Shown one piece after another: positions 29,384-36,536 of a DNA stretch of 43,437 bases (within the stretch, counting starts at the first letter, position 1; each line of letters opens with the position of its first letter). The position numbers and the translations under genes were made by a program. Under the pieces are notes generated by a model. That model was not told the DNA's origin, did no database searches, and was given only the letters and a program-made list of their open reading frames with translations. Source of the stretch: Planctomycetota bacterium (GTDB taxonomy: Bacteria > Planctomycetota > Planctomycetia > Pirellulales > Lacipirellulaceae); NCBI GenBank assembly GCA_013286045.1, contig JABDGM010000032.1, positions 1-43,437 of the forward strand. The letters run 5' to 3'.

Positions 29384-29554
29384 TCAGCGGCACGCTTCGT
29401 CCTCCCGCAACTCCGCAAGGCACTTACTAGCTCGCTGCAGCGTGTCATCGTCCCCTTTAGCAACTGTGAGCGCCTCGGCGTTGGCAATCTGCATGTTGAG
29501 CTCGGCCAAGATGCGGCCAAGCTCCTTTCGGTGCGTCTTCGGTATTCGATTCAT
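29384..29554 (-). CDS. Small hypothetical protein coupled to an SRAP relic
   Basis: 56 residues, highly charged and probably helical (KELGRILAELNMQIANAEAL, then LAELREDEACR). Its ATG overlaps the stop codon of the SRAP C-terminal relic as ATGA, the form of translational coupling, which is the main reason to believe it. Function unknown. It would have been the second gene of an operon with the now truncated second SRAP gene. Confidence 0.45.
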   Translation of the reverse strand: MNRIPKTHRKELGRILAELNMQIANAEALTVAKGDDDTLQRASKCLAELREDEACR

Positions 29555-29688
29555 ACGCTGTTAAGCGGAACAATGCGCTGCGGCCCTTCGTTGCGTACAT
29601 TGTTCACGATGCGGTCCACTGGGTAGCACTCGATGACTTCGTTCGGGCATGGCACCAGTAAACTCGGTAGGGTCCGCCGAAACGCCAT
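29551..29688 (-). pseudogene. C-terminal relic of a second SRAP (YedK/HMCES-like) gene
   Basis: A 45-residue open stretch on the minus strand ending LLVPCPNEVIECYPVDRI, VNNVRNEGPQRIVPL. This matches the usual end of SRAP proteins (YPVS.xVNN.RNEGPE). The intact SRAP gene next to it ends earlier, at an equivalent 'EFY', so the relic is not its displaced tail but the end of another copy. The upstream part is not detectable. It ends in an ATGA overlap with the small gene at 29384-29554. Confidence 0.65.
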
Positions 29689-29824
29689 CGACGATTCGGA
29701 GGCGTCGTCCCGGAATTCTCCCTACGACAGTGCTGACCATTTGCCGTTGGGCCGCAGGTGTCGGACCGGGGAAACGATCAGCGACTCGGCTCGCGTGGGG
29801 TCTTGATTGGCTACGCGACCACCC

Positions 29825-30448
29825 TTACTTCTCCGGCGCTTTGTAGAATTCCATCGTCGCCGGATCAGTTGGCAGAAATAATGGCTCTAGTACCTTGCGT
29901 TCCACAATGTCGGGGTTGAGCCACTGCGCATATTGCTCTTCGTTCGTGAGCAGAACTGGCATGCGATGATGGCCGACTGACTTCACAAGCTCATTCGGTT
30001 CTGTCGTCAGCAGAGTACAAGATTCGACCGTCTCTTCGCCATGTCGCCATCGCTCCCATAAACCAGCGAATGCGAACGGCGTAAAGTCGGGCAAGTGGAA
30101 GTAATGCCCCTTCTCGAAGAACTCTTCGGCCGGCATCAAGCATCGACGGCGTTTGAACGCCTCGCGGTAGCTGGGCTTCTTGTCCACTTCCTCTGACTTG
30201 GCATTGAAGCATTTGCGTTGAAAGCCGGATCGCTTAGGCGCTTTGTCGGTGGGCTTCCACCAGAATGGCAACAATCCCCATTCAGCGGGGACCATTTCGC
30301 GTTCACCATTGTCATTCGGACGAATGATGGGAACTTTGGAAAGCGGCCAGTAATTGGGCAGCGTGAATTCAAATAAGGTGGAATGGATGTCGAACGCACC
30401 CGCGTACAGTTCCGGGTGCTTTTTTGCACCGACGTAATGATGACACAT
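29825..30448 (-). CDS. SRAP domain protein (YedK/HMCES-like abasic-site DNA-protein crosslinker)
   Basis: 207 residues from the ATG at 30448. That start is chosen because removal of Met1 exposes Cys2 (MCHHYVG), which crosslinks to abasic sites in this family; upstream in-frame codons should be untranslated. Other active-site residues match: Asn82 (CFNAKSE), Glu112 (AEEFFEKG) and His160 (VGHHRMPV). SRAP proteins shield abasic sites in single-stranded DNA. The protein ends at EFYKAPEK where relatives continue for ~20 residues with a VNN.RNEGP tail; this truncation may be real or family-typical. Divergent from a small gene at 30548, with an SOS-box-like palindrome between. Confidence 0.9.
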   Translation of the reverse strand: MCHHYVGAKKHPELYAGAFDIHSTLFEFTLPNYWPLSKVPIIRPNDNGEREMVPAEWGLLPFWWKPTDKAPKRSGFQRKCFNAKSEEVDKKPSYREAFKRRRCLMPAEEFFEKGHYFHLPDFTPFAFAGLWERWRHGEETVESCTLLTTEPNELVKSVGHHRMPVLLTNEEQYAQWLNPDIVERKVLEPLFLPTDPATMEFYKAPEK

Positions 30449-30463
30449 GCCAGAAGTATAGCG

Positions 30464-30498
30464 GTGGCCACATGAAGCGGCCACAAAATCTAGGCCGC
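30464..30498 (-). promoter_or_regulatory. Two overlapping alternative hairpins in the SRAP leader
   Basis: GTGGCC (30464-30469) pairs with GGCCAC (30479-30484), and GCGGCC (30477-30482) pairs with GGCCGC (30493-30498). They share bases, so the hairpins exclude each other. Such a layout can form an attenuator, but the stems are only six bases. Confidence 0.35.
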
Positions 30499-30537
30499 GC
30501 ATAAAACCTACATTTTTTCTCAGCCATCATTTCCGTA

Positions 30538-30557
30538 TACTGTACTCGTGAACAGTA
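30538..30557. promoter_or_regulatory. SOS-box-like palindrome (CTGT-N8-ACAG)
   Basis: The 20 bases read TACTGT, eight bases, ACAGTA, the arrangement of gamma-proteobacterial LexA operators; the palindrome extends to GTATACTG and CAGTATAC (30535-30560). It lies 90 bases upstream of the SRAP start and overlaps the GTG of the divergent small gene. LexA sites in planctomycetes may differ, so LexA binding is inferred; another dimeric regulator is possible. Confidence 0.5.
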
Positions 30558-30766
30558 TACCGCGTGAGCAATGCCGATACTGGGCGGCGAAGTTTTGCCG
30601 AATGCAGCGTGAACTTTCGCGAGTGATTGAGCACCTGTACCAGAACGACGTTGCCCACGATGACGAGCTTCAGTTGCTCGCGTGTCGCGCGTTGGATGAA
30701 GTGCAGCAATTACACGAGCACGTTCGCGCTTTGGAGTCGTCGCCAACGGTTAATGAGGTCGCATGA
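30548..30766 (+). CDS. Small helical protein of unknown function
   Basis: 72 residues from a GTG at 30548, or 54 from the ATG at 30602. The GTG lies inside the SOS-box-like palindrome, which argues for the later start if that box acts in transcription; neither has a good ribosome-binding site. The sequence is charged and probably all-helical (RELSRVIEHLYQNDVAHDDE, ALDEVQQLHEHVRALES). Divergent from the SRAP gene. No family recognised. Confidence 0.5.
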   Translation: MNSIPREQCRYWAAKFCRMQRELSRVIEHLYQNDVAHDDELQLLACRALDEVQQLHEHVRALESSPTVNEVA

Positions 30767-30788
30767 CGCGAATCCCTGAGAGCGATTG

Positions 30789-31307
30789 TCAATGTGGAAT
30801 GACGAACCACCAAATCGGAATGGCAGAAAGTACAACGATCGTTAGCCATCGGCACCAGTTCGGCAAACCAGTTCGTTCCCAATGAAATGCAGCCGTACCA
30901 TCGATTGCTTGCCCGCGCTTGAAAGAAAATACGATCAATCCAGCAGTCGCCAGGATGAGAAGAATAGCCGACTGATACGAGTGAAAGCGGTAGGCCAACC
31001 ATGTGCTGGCACCGAGCATGTGACCAATTACTATCGCGACTGTGAGAAAGAGCGCGAGGATTTCAGGTAGTAAAAGTATAAGTATGCAAAATATGGCCGC
31101 CCATATCGCAAAGAGGGCTACAAAGCCGATCGGATGAAATCTCAGCGCGGTGGCAAACGAAGGTGATATTTCGTTCGCTTGCGAGTAATTTCCCGCCCAG
31201 TAAACGCTTGGTTGCCCGTAGAGTGTCAATCCAAAATCAATCGAGGAAAGAATGATGGGCGGAATAAAAAGCCAGAATGCCCGTCGTTCACACAAATTAT
31301 TTCCCAT
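30789..31307 (-). CDS. Multi-spanning membrane protein of unknown function
   Basis: 172 residues from the ATG at 31307 (a GTG at 31322, which starts on top of the preceding gene's end, is possible). About five membrane helices: FWLFIPPIILSSIDFGLTL; IGFVALFAIWAAIFCILIL; ALFLTVAIVIGHMLGA; SAILLILATAGLIVF; LTIVVLSAIPIWWF. Its start is within 20 bases of the stop of the family A gene A1, so the two are probably co-transcribed. Family unknown. Confidence 0.7.
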   Translation of the reverse strand: MGNNLCERRAFWLFIPPIILSSIDFGLTLYGQPSVYWAGNYSQANEISPSFATALRFHPIGFVALFAIWAAIFCILILLLPEILALFLTVAIVIGHMLGASTWLAYRFHSYQSAILLILATAGLIVFSFKRGQAIDGTAAFHWERTGLPNWCRWLTIVVLSAIPIWWFVIPH

Positions 31308-31323
31308 AAGGATTAAACCCACG

Positions 31324-31827
31324 TTAGTGAAGCCACACGATCAGCCCCAGCCCAACGGCAACGAGCGTCGTGGCGATTAGGAGGGTGCGAAGGCTGAAGC
31401 GGAAGCGAAGCCATGGGGCGGCGATCAAAGCGCCATCGACAGCTATTAGGAACCAGTACGGAGTGAAGACCACCACTCTGCTTGACGTGAGTTCACCACC
31501 TAGCCCTGTAGGCGACGCTGGAAAATCAGTAGGCAAACCGTTATCACTTCGCCGGCGATCTTGTTTGCGCCAGGTATCAATTGGCTCTGATATTTGTGGC
31601 CAGATGGGAGAGTTCGCTGGTTGAAGCAGCGGCACTATATGCTGCTCGGAAAAGCCGACAAGCTTAACCTGCCCTAGCACATGGCTAGCTTCAATCGCGC
31701 GAGTACCACCAATGCCTACGACAATTCGCTGCCAGTATAAATAGCTCCGCACCCACAGCGCCACCAGCAGCACCGCCACAATTCCCCACGCCACCGACCA
31801 TGCGATTCGCAGCTTGCGGTGTTTCAT
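31324..31827 (-). CDS. Family A membrane protein, copy A1
   Basis: 167 residues from the ATG at 31827. Start MKHRKLRIAWSVAWG, membrane helix 1 at ~9-28, then a ~80-residue exported middle (WQRIVVGIGGTRAIEASHV onward) unlike that of other copies, then helix 2 (YWFLIAVDGALIAAPW) and the family ending FSLRTLLIATTLVA as helix 3. The positively charged start suggests the N-terminus is inside and the middle outside. Function unknown. It lies 5 bases after the stop of the gene at 31833-32225 and directly precedes a membrane protein. Confidence 0.85.
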   Translation of the reverse strand: MKHRKLRIAWSVAWGIVAVLLVALWVRSYLYWQRIVVGIGGTRAIEASHVLGQVKLVGFSEQHIVPLLQPANSPIWPQISEPIDTWRKQDRRRSDNGLPTDFPASPTGLGGELTSSRVVVFTPYWFLIAVDGALIAAPWLRFRFSLRTLLIATTLVAVGLGLIVWLH

Positions 31828-31832
31828 CGTGT

Positions 31833-32225
31833 TCAATTCAGATTACTTTGCCCCAAATAGCCTAACCAGTTCGCGGAATTCGTGCCGAAATCTTGACCGG
31901 TGTACTTCTGCAAGGCTTTGACAAAAACTGCTTCGGTTTCTGTTCGTTGTGCTTCTAATGCCTCTTCAACTTCGGGAGTGCTGCGATAACCTTCACCGAC
32001 TACATAGTATGTCTGCGCGTAGCCGAGCATCTCGGCAGTGCGAATTGCGTCGTCGTGCGACGAAATGCGATTGTACTCTTTGGCCCACTTTGCCAGCTCC
32101 CGCGTCACACTGCGCTGATGAAAAATTACGCCGTGGTCGAACGTGTAAGCTGCAAACACCGCGAAGCAGACAGCGCAGAGACCTAAGATTCCGACACAAA
32201 GAATTGCAACGGTTGGACGTCGCAT
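31833..32225 (-). CDS. Small membrane-anchored protein of unknown function
   Basis: 130 residues: one N-terminal membrane helix (AILCVGILGLCAVCFAVFAA, residues ~7-26) and an exported, mostly helical, polar domain (RSVTRELAKWAKEYNRISSH, then VEEALEAQRTETEAVFVKAL). No family A motifs. Located between copies A1 and A2 on the same strand with a 5-base gap to A1; the ~110 bases before its start contain a CCATTCTACCACGCAC segment also seen near other starts of the array. Confidence 0.6.
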   Translation of the reverse strand: MRRPTVAILCVGILGLCAVCFAVFAAYTFDHGVIFHQRSVTRELAKWAKEYNRISSHDDAIRTAEMLGYAQTYYVVGEGYRSTPEVEEALEAQRTETEAVFVKALQKYTGQDFGTNSANWLGYLGQSNLN

Positions 32226-32335
32226 AATTGTAGTTCAAAAAGTTCGATTACAAAGTGTGAACTCAAATGCCAGCGCCATTCTACCACGCACAAAGTACCT
32301 GACGGAAACTACTCGCGAGCGACGACTGCAAATCC

Positions 32336-32803
32336 TTATCTCGCAAGCCACACGATCATCCCCAGCCCAACGGCAACGAGTGTCGTGGCGATTAGGAACG
32401 CACGTACGCTAAAGCGACAAGACCAGGCTAGCCAAGGCACTGCGGAAATCGCCAATGCCGTGACGATCATGAACCAATCGGGCAACGTGATCGCGAGTGC
32501 CCAATCGAATTCAAATCGTCCCCAAATTCCCGCAAATTCCTGATCATCGTCGAAACCGGTTATTCGCCGCGATTCGGTGTCTATCACGTACCACCAAGAT
32601 CGCTCATTATCGCCGGCGTCGAGATTAGAAAGATTTCCAGCACATGCACCGGGCAAAGAGCCCAACGATAGGTGACTCGTTTGCCCGATGCGGATGTTGA
32701 TAAGATCAACGTTCCAGCAGCTCCGCACCCACAGTGAGGCAATCAAAAGCGCCGCGATACCCCACGCCACCGACCACGCGATTCGCAGCTTGCGGTGTTT
32801 CAT
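32336..32803 (-). CDS. Family A membrane protein, copy A2
   Basis: 155 residues with start MKHRKLRIAWSVAWG, helix 1, a ~65-residue unique exported part (RIGQTSHLSLGSLPGACAG; WWYVIDTESRRITGFDDDQE), helix 2 (PDWFMIVTALAISAVPW) and the end module FSVRAFLIATTLVA. In this copy the usual LRTLL is VRAFL. Its ATG overlaps the stop of the amber copy A3 by ATGA, so the two are translated in coupling. Function unknown. Confidence 0.85.
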   Translation of the reverse strand: MKHRKLRIAWSVAWGIAALLIASLWVRSCWNVDLINIRIGQTSHLSLGSLPGACAGNLSNLDAGDNERSWWYVIDTESRRITGFDDDQEFAGIWGRFEFDWALAITLPDWFMIVTALAISAVPWLAWSCRFSVRAFLIATTLVAVGLGMIVWLAR

Positions 32804-33180
32804 CTACTTACTCGTGAGCACACGATCAGCCCCAGCCCAACGGCAACGAGCGTCGTGGCGATTAGCAGTGTGCGGAGGGTGACAATGAAGAATAGCCAAG
32901 GTATTGCCGAGAGAGCTATGCATAAAAGCACCAAGTAACGATGGGGCAGCCAAAGCGTGCCATCCCGTAACTTCAATCCGGGGTAAGGCGGGACGACTGT
33001 GAGGAAAGTCTCATCATCGCCCGTTTGAATCTGCATCTGTCCCCTATGTGATTCAAGCACAATTGCTGGTAAAAATATTCGGTCGCGCGCCTAATAACTT
33101 CGCACCCACAGCACCACTAACAGCACCGCCGCGATTCCCCCCGCCACCGACCACGCGATTCGCATTTTGCGGTGTTTCAT
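32800..33180 (-). pseudogene. Family A membrane protein, copy A3, interrupted by an in-frame amber codon
   Basis: The normal family A start (MKHRKMRIAWSVAGG) begins at the ATG at 33180, and the same frame runs to 32800 (127 codons) with one TAG at codon 30. Other copies usually read WVRSYW here, so the change is probably TGG to TAG. A GTG at 33060 permits translation of the last 86 residues (ending LRTLLIATTLVA, VCSRVSR). The middle is short and unique (QMQIQTGDDETFLTVVPPYP). Readthrough, pseudogene or sequencing error are all possible. Confidence 0.7.
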
Positions 33181-33181
33181 A

Positions 33182-33625
33182 TCATCGATTGCTTAGCCAC
33201 GCGAGCAGCCCCAGCGCAACGGCCAGTAGCGTCGTGGCAATAAGAAGTGTGCTGAGACTAAAACGGTTGGACCACTGAAACCACGGCACCGCCACGAGCC
33301 CAGCGACAATTGGTAGTAGGAACCAAATTCTCACGACAAAGCGGATATAGTCCGGTCTTCTATCCTCCCACCCAAAAAGAATCCGCTGCGGGAATCGCAA
33401 GGAATTTCCAACTGGCATTCGAACTAGGCTCCATCCGCTGCCAACGCTGCGGTTTTTCTCACATAAAATCGTACCGCATTCGTAGCCAACGCCGACAGCA
33501 TTTGAACCCTGGCAGTGGACAAGAATGTCCCGGTACCAATAACTCCGCACCCACAGCATGCATAGCAGCACGGCCAAGACTCCCCATGCAACCGACCACG
33601 CGATTCGCAGCTTGGGGTGTTTCAT
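33182..33625 (-). CDS. Family A membrane protein, copy A4
   Basis: 147 residues starting MKHPKLRIAWSVAWG, helix 1 to ~28, a unique exported middle with three Cys (HCQGSN, YECGTILCEKNR) that may form disulphides, helix 2 (IWFLLPIVAGLVAVPW) and the end module FSLSTLLIATTLLA. LSTLL replaces LRTLL. The leader contains CCCCATCAGC, seen also before copies A7 and A9 and the isolated 5' box at 39446. Function unknown. Confidence 0.85.
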   Translation of the reverse strand: MKHPKLRIAWSVAWGVLAVLLCMLWVRSYWYRDILVHCQGSNAVGVGYECGTILCEKNRSVGSGWSLVRMPVGNSLRFPQRILFGWEDRRPDYIRFVVRIWFLLPIVAGLVAVPWFQWSNRFSLSTLLIATTLLAVALGLLAWLSNR

Positions 33626-33726
33626 TCGTGCTAATGAGCTGATGGGGAATTAGATTCCGATTAGCCGTAGTGGGGTCCGCTCGGAAAAAGAAAGCGAGAC
33701 CGTCGCAGGTGATTTGGAACGCGAGT

Positions 33727-34125
33727 TCACCAAACTTTCCACCACGGCCGTTTTTGCTTCCGCTTTTCGCCAGATGCCATAAGTCGCACCTTTTCTTCGT
33801 CAAGCGCGGGTTCTCGTCCTTGGCCCGCCCATTCCAGCGTCTTCTGGAAGCCTTCAATTTTTTCGGGAGTGTCTAATGCGGCTTCGCCAGGACTCTCCGC
33901 CCAAAAAATGACATCTCGATAATCATTACGGGCGCACTCGGCGTAGTGCTTCACGTCGGCAATGCGTCCCTGGGCAAGTTGCAGAATGCACAGTGGGACG
34001 CGAGCGCCGTCGGCCATGAAATGTTCTAATGTGGCATATATCTCATCCCACTGTTCGGGCGCATATTGCTGCCTGATAACCTGCTTCACCTGGTCGTCTT
34101 CGTACTGCGGTGTTTTAAACGCCAT
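33727..34125 (-). CDS. Small soluble protein of unknown function
   Basis: 132 residues from the ATG at 34125. Soluble, mostly helical (QVKQVIRQQYAPEQWDEIYA; CILQLAQGRIADVKHYAECA), with a basic, Trp-ending tail (KRKQKRPWWKVW). No family is recognised. No family A membrane motifs. Same strand as the neighbouring array genes. Confidence 0.65.
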   Translation of the reverse strand: MAFKTPQYEDDQVKQVIRQQYAPEQWDEIYATLEHFMADGARVPLCILQLAQGRIADVKHYAECARNDYRDVIFWAESPGEAALDTPEKIEGFQKTLEWAGQGREPALDEEKVRLMASGEKRKQKRPWWKVW

Positions 34126-34403
34126 TTGCAATCTTGGCTGGACCAGCAGCCAATTCTACCGCGCACGAAAAAGCAGGTCGTTGGCCGTTAAGCGTGCAGC
34201 CTAGCACAACTATTGTCGTAGTATCTAACCGGAGTGTTGTGGCCTATAGTGCCACTGCATGCCCACTCTTCCGCTCCGGGTCGTTACAGAGCACATAAAA
34301 CCTACCGACCCCGATCATCCGGCCACTAATGAGCCGAGTTTAGCGGTGGCGTTCGATAGCGCTGAGCGACAGCGGGACCGCATGTAGAATGATTAGCAAA
34401 TAT
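34126..34403. other. Intergenic stretch
   Basis: No gene is supported in 278 bases. Near 34150 is AATTCTACCGCGCAC, which recurs in similar form near 32280 and 39633 upstream of other genes of the array, so it may be a shared leader element. Confidence 0.35.
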
Positions 34404-34589
34404 CTACTCATGTCGTGACCTTTTTGCGCGCTGGAATCTACCGCACTTATCCACAATCGTTTCGCGTAGCTCTTCCGCCATTGCGTAAACGTCCGCGTAG
34501 ATCGGCTCGGCTAGTAGCTCGTCAGCTACAGGTAGTAGCTGATCGAGCTTCGCCGACATGGATAACAGCTTAGGGCGGAAGTCAGTCAT
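34404..34589 (-). CDS. Small helical protein with a decayed paralog at 42727-42850
   Basis: 61 residues, helical and charged (KLDQLLPVADELLAEPIYAD, VYAMAEELRETIVDKC). No Shine-Dalgarno is seen at the ATG. The region PIYADVYAMAEELRETIVD has a near-identical counterpart in the relic near 42727, showing duplication inside the array. It follows the gene at 34617 by 27 bases on the same strand. Function unknown. Confidence 0.6.
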   Translation of the reverse strand: MTDFRPKLLSMSAKLDQLLPVADELLAEPIYADVYAMAEELRETIVDKCGRFQRAKRSRHE

Positions 34590-34616
34590 CGCTAGTCTTT
34601 AATCGTTAGGATTATC

Positions 34617-34985
34617 TCACCATTCACCGGTTACAGAAAACAGAAGCTTGGCCTCACCGGGACTGCCGGCGAGGAATTGGAATCCTCCCGAACCAGCCGC
34701 AAACGGCTCCAACAGGCCGGCGACGTTATCCCAGTGTTCTGCGGTGAACCCGCATTCACATTCTACATCACCGGTCTTTAATATCGCCTGATCCCAAGGC
34801 TTCCGCGCAAGTGTTAACCGGCGGCCGTCGAGGGCATCGACGCACGGTATCGAATGAACGCGGACGATTTTCTCTCGACCGGATGCGAGCGATCCTATTG
34901 CGTTCATCAAATCCGCCGCTTCATCCGCCGTGAAGTGATACAGGCGAATGATTGGCCTATCGAAGTTCAAGTAGTCGAGTTTCAT
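34617..34985 (-). CDS. Small protein of unknown function
   Basis: 122 residues from the second of two ATG codons. Mixed structure: KLDYLNFDRPIIRLYHFTAD, ADLMNAIGSLASG, then a short CECGFTAEHWDN with two Cys. Not membrane-bound. No family recognised. Probably co-transcribed with the gene at 34404-34589. Confidence 0.6.
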   Translation of the reverse strand: MKLDYLNFDRPIIRLYHFTADEAADLMNAIGSLASGREKIVRVHSIPCVDALDGRRLTLARKPWDQAILKTGDVECECGFTAEHWDNVAGLLEPFAAGSGGFQFLAGSPGEAKLLFSVTGEW

Positions 34986-35066
34986 CACACCTACTCACGC
35001 GGCAACTCAGAAGTAAACTCGCGTATGCCAATATACATAACCGGCTACGGGGCAAATCAACTCACT

Positions 35067-35096
35067 TTGTAATCGCTGTTCCTGGCTTGGTATAAT
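35067..35096 (+). promoter_or_regulatory. Candidate sigma-70-type promoter
   Basis: TTGTAA at 35067-35072 and TATAAT at 35091-35096, 18 bases apart. The -10 hexamer is perfect. It would drive the family B gene set that starts at 35161. Confidence 0.5.
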
Positions 35097-35160
35097 TTTG
35101 GGAGGAAGGACGAAGCGCTAAAGGGCAGCACACCAGCGATGGCCAGTGGGATCACGGATC

Positions 35161-35379
35161 ATGTTTGGACGATTAAGGAATTGGTCGAACGCGCGTCGTA
35201 GCAGCGCGCTCGCCACCACTTGCTGGGATCGGTGCCCGAAGTGCGGCTGCTCAGTTCACAAGAAGCAAACTAGCCCAATTGCAGAATGGCAGCGAAAGTG
35301 GGGCGGCTGGATTTGTCCGGACTGCGGCTGCAATGTTGATGCAAATGGGCGAGATCGCTCGCAACCGGTTTACAAATAA
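35161..35379 (+). CDS. Small zinc-ribbon protein, start-related to family B
   Basis: 72 residues from the ATG at 35161. Two pairs of CxxC/CxC: RCPKCGCSVH and ICPDCGCNVD, a zinc ribbon of the small two-knuckle kind. The DNA around the start (a CAGCGATGGCC segment, then ATG and GACGATTAAGGAATTGGTCG) resembles that of the family B genes although the reading frame differs, which suggests shared edges joined to an unrelated body. Function unknown. Confidence 0.6.
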   Translation: MFGRLRNWSNARRSSALATTCWDRCPKCGCSVHKKQTSPIAEWQRKWGGWICPDCGCNVDANGRDRSQPVYK

Positions 35380-35420
35380 ATTGCTATCCCGCTACTCGCC
35401 TCACAGCTAACGGACCACGT

Positions 35421-35624
35421 ATGGAGGACCAAAGAACTGATCGCACGCGCCGCTTAGAAATAGGCTGCGTAATAGCGGGGTTCGTAGCTACGGCCATCAT
35501 TGCGTCCGCATTTGGCTTCATCGTAGGGACGTTAGACGAGCACGCTACGTGGGCGGATGAGATGTCAAAAATGCGGACTCATTACGAAAAGAAAATCGAA
35601 GATTTGCAATCGCAGAAAAAATAA
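35421..35624 (+). CDS. Family B small membrane protein (MEDQRTDR start)
   Basis: 67 residues: conserved start MEDQRTDR, one membrane helix (IGCVIAGFVATAIIASAFGF, about 11-30), then a coiled-coil-like segment (DEMSKMRTHYEKKIEDLQSQ). Followed 3 bases later by the structured intergenic repeat. Its start is shared with 35734 and 42710 while the bodies differ. Function unknown. Confidence 0.6.
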   Translation: MEDQRTDRTRRLEIGCVIAGFVATAIIASAFGFIVGTLDEHATWADEMSKMRTHYEKKIEDLQSQKK

Positions 35625-35627
35625 ATC

Positions 35628-35733
35628 CCACTACATCATCGACCAGTGCCCGGCCGTCCGGTCGGTGATGTAGGATCGAACATAATCCCCGCAAACAAAC
35701 GCCAGCGATGGCCTCACAGCTAGCGGACCACGT
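35628..35733 (+). repeat. Structured intergenic repeat of the family B set, copy 1
   Basis: A ~106-base element. TACATCATCGACC (35632-35644) pairs with GGTCGGTGATGTA (35660-35672), 13 bases with one wobble. Further on are CAAACGCCAGCGATGGCC and GCTAGCGGACCACGT before the next ATG. Copies lie at 36068 and 36537, with shorter pieces near 35125 and 35391. Confidence 0.7.
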
Positions 35734-36066
35734 ATGAACGATCAAAGAACTGATCGAGAAGTCGGCGGCTTGATCGCGGCGTTTTTCGCACTAATCGCAT
35801 GCTCTTTTGCTGCCGGATGTGGGCAGCCTCCCCGCGATGAAACGATTCACTGGGGAATTGCCGGTGGAGTTGGCAGTTGCCGCGGCGTAGGAAATAATAT
35901 GGCCCAATTGCAATTGGGGAACACTAAGTATGACTGCGTGGTGCGCAATGGCGAGTTATTCGTGAACGGCACAAATTACGGCGCAATCCGTGGGGGCGAC
36001 AATGTAATAGCGACGGAGCAAGAACTCTTAATCAACGGCAAGCCGGCGCACCCAAAAGAAGATTAA
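35734..36066 (+). CDS. Family B lipoprotein-like secreted protein (MNDQRTDR start)
   Basis: 110 residues. Shared start MNDQRTDREVGG, a hydrophobic segment (LIAAFFALIACSFAAGCG), possibly a lipobox (LIAC or FAAGC), then an exported ~75-residue beta-rich domain (LQLGNTKYDCVVRNGELFVN, ATEQELLINGKP). Same start as the genes at 35421 and 42710 but an unrelated body. Followed immediately by copy 2 of the structured repeat. Function unknown. Confidence 0.65.
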   Translation: MNDQRTDREVGGLIAAFFALIACSFAAGCGQPPRDETIHWGIAGGVGSCRGVGNNMAQLQLGNTKYDCVVRNGELFVNGTNYGAIRGGDNVIATEQELLINGKPAHPKED

Positions 36067-36067
36067 A

Positions 36068-36165
36068 TCCCGCTACTTAGCCGACCAGTGCCGGCCCGTC
36101 CTGTCGGTGATGTAGAATCGATCACGATCTCGGTAAGCAAACGCCAGCGATGGCCACTGGCCTTC
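36068..36165 (+). repeat. Structured intergenic repeat, copy 2
   Basis: Matches copy 1 closely: CCGACCAGTGCCGGCCCGTCC, then GTCGGTGATGTAGAATCGA and AAACGCCAGCGATGGCC. The CCGAC/GTCGG stem is retained but the outer stem is weaker (CTAC/GTAG). Confidence 0.65.
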
Positions 36166-36301
36166 CAGGCAATCCAAGCCCCACCGTGGCCCGAAGCGTT
36201 TTGATTGCTTTGAGTTCTTTGTGATAGTTGCGCTTCGCCTTCAAGATGGCAGCGTTGCGGCGAATGAGTGCGTCGCGCTTGAGAAGATCGTACCCGTTCA
36301 T
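36122..36301 (-). CDS. Small helical basic protein
   Basis: 59 residues from the ATG at 36301; a longer in-frame reading from 36391 overlaps the gene at 36320 and is unlikely. Helical, Arg/Lys-rich (NGYDLLKRDALIRRNAAILK, AKRNYHKELKAIKTLRATVG). It is divergent from 36320 with only 18 bases between, so the two cannot both have ordinary promoters there, and it overlaps the end of repeat copy 2. Uncertain. Confidence 0.4.
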   Translation of the reverse strand: MNGYDLLKRDALIRRNAAILKAKRNYHKELKAIKTLRATVGLGLPGRPVAIAGVCLPRS

Positions 36302-36319
36302 TTTGGTAGACTTGGCTGT

Positions 36320-36496
36320 ATGCCGAAATTCAATCTGCGGTATTTGTTGTGCGCTATGGGGTTTATTGCCGGCATCCTTGTCGCGATCCACTCACTTACA
36401 CGCCCAGACCCCCTAGAAGGCATCGTGGCAGTGATAGTCGGCACTGTGATCTGGGAGTGCCGGAAGCCAAAAACACCTAAGAGAAAACCGCTATAA
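36320..36496 (+). CDS. Small membrane protein with 'LRYLL' end module
   Basis: 58 residues. The start MPKFNLRYLLCAMGFIAGIL resembles the family A C-terminal module (FSLRTLL then a helix) but stands at the N-terminus here. A second helix is GIVAVIVGTVIWE, followed by a basic tail. No other family member is close. The membrane pattern and motif support it as a gene; function unknown. Confidence 0.6.
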   Translation: MPKFNLRYLLCAMGFIAGILVAIHSLTRPDPLEGIVAVIVGTVIWECRKPKTPKRKPL

Positions 36497-36536
36497 TTGC
36501 GGCTGAGAATCAGTCGCGGAAGTGGGCAGAGAGAAT

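Noticed and set aside
29219-29626. 135-residue plus-strand frame
   Set aside because: Antisense to the coupled 56-residue gene and SRAP relic; composition is not protein-like.
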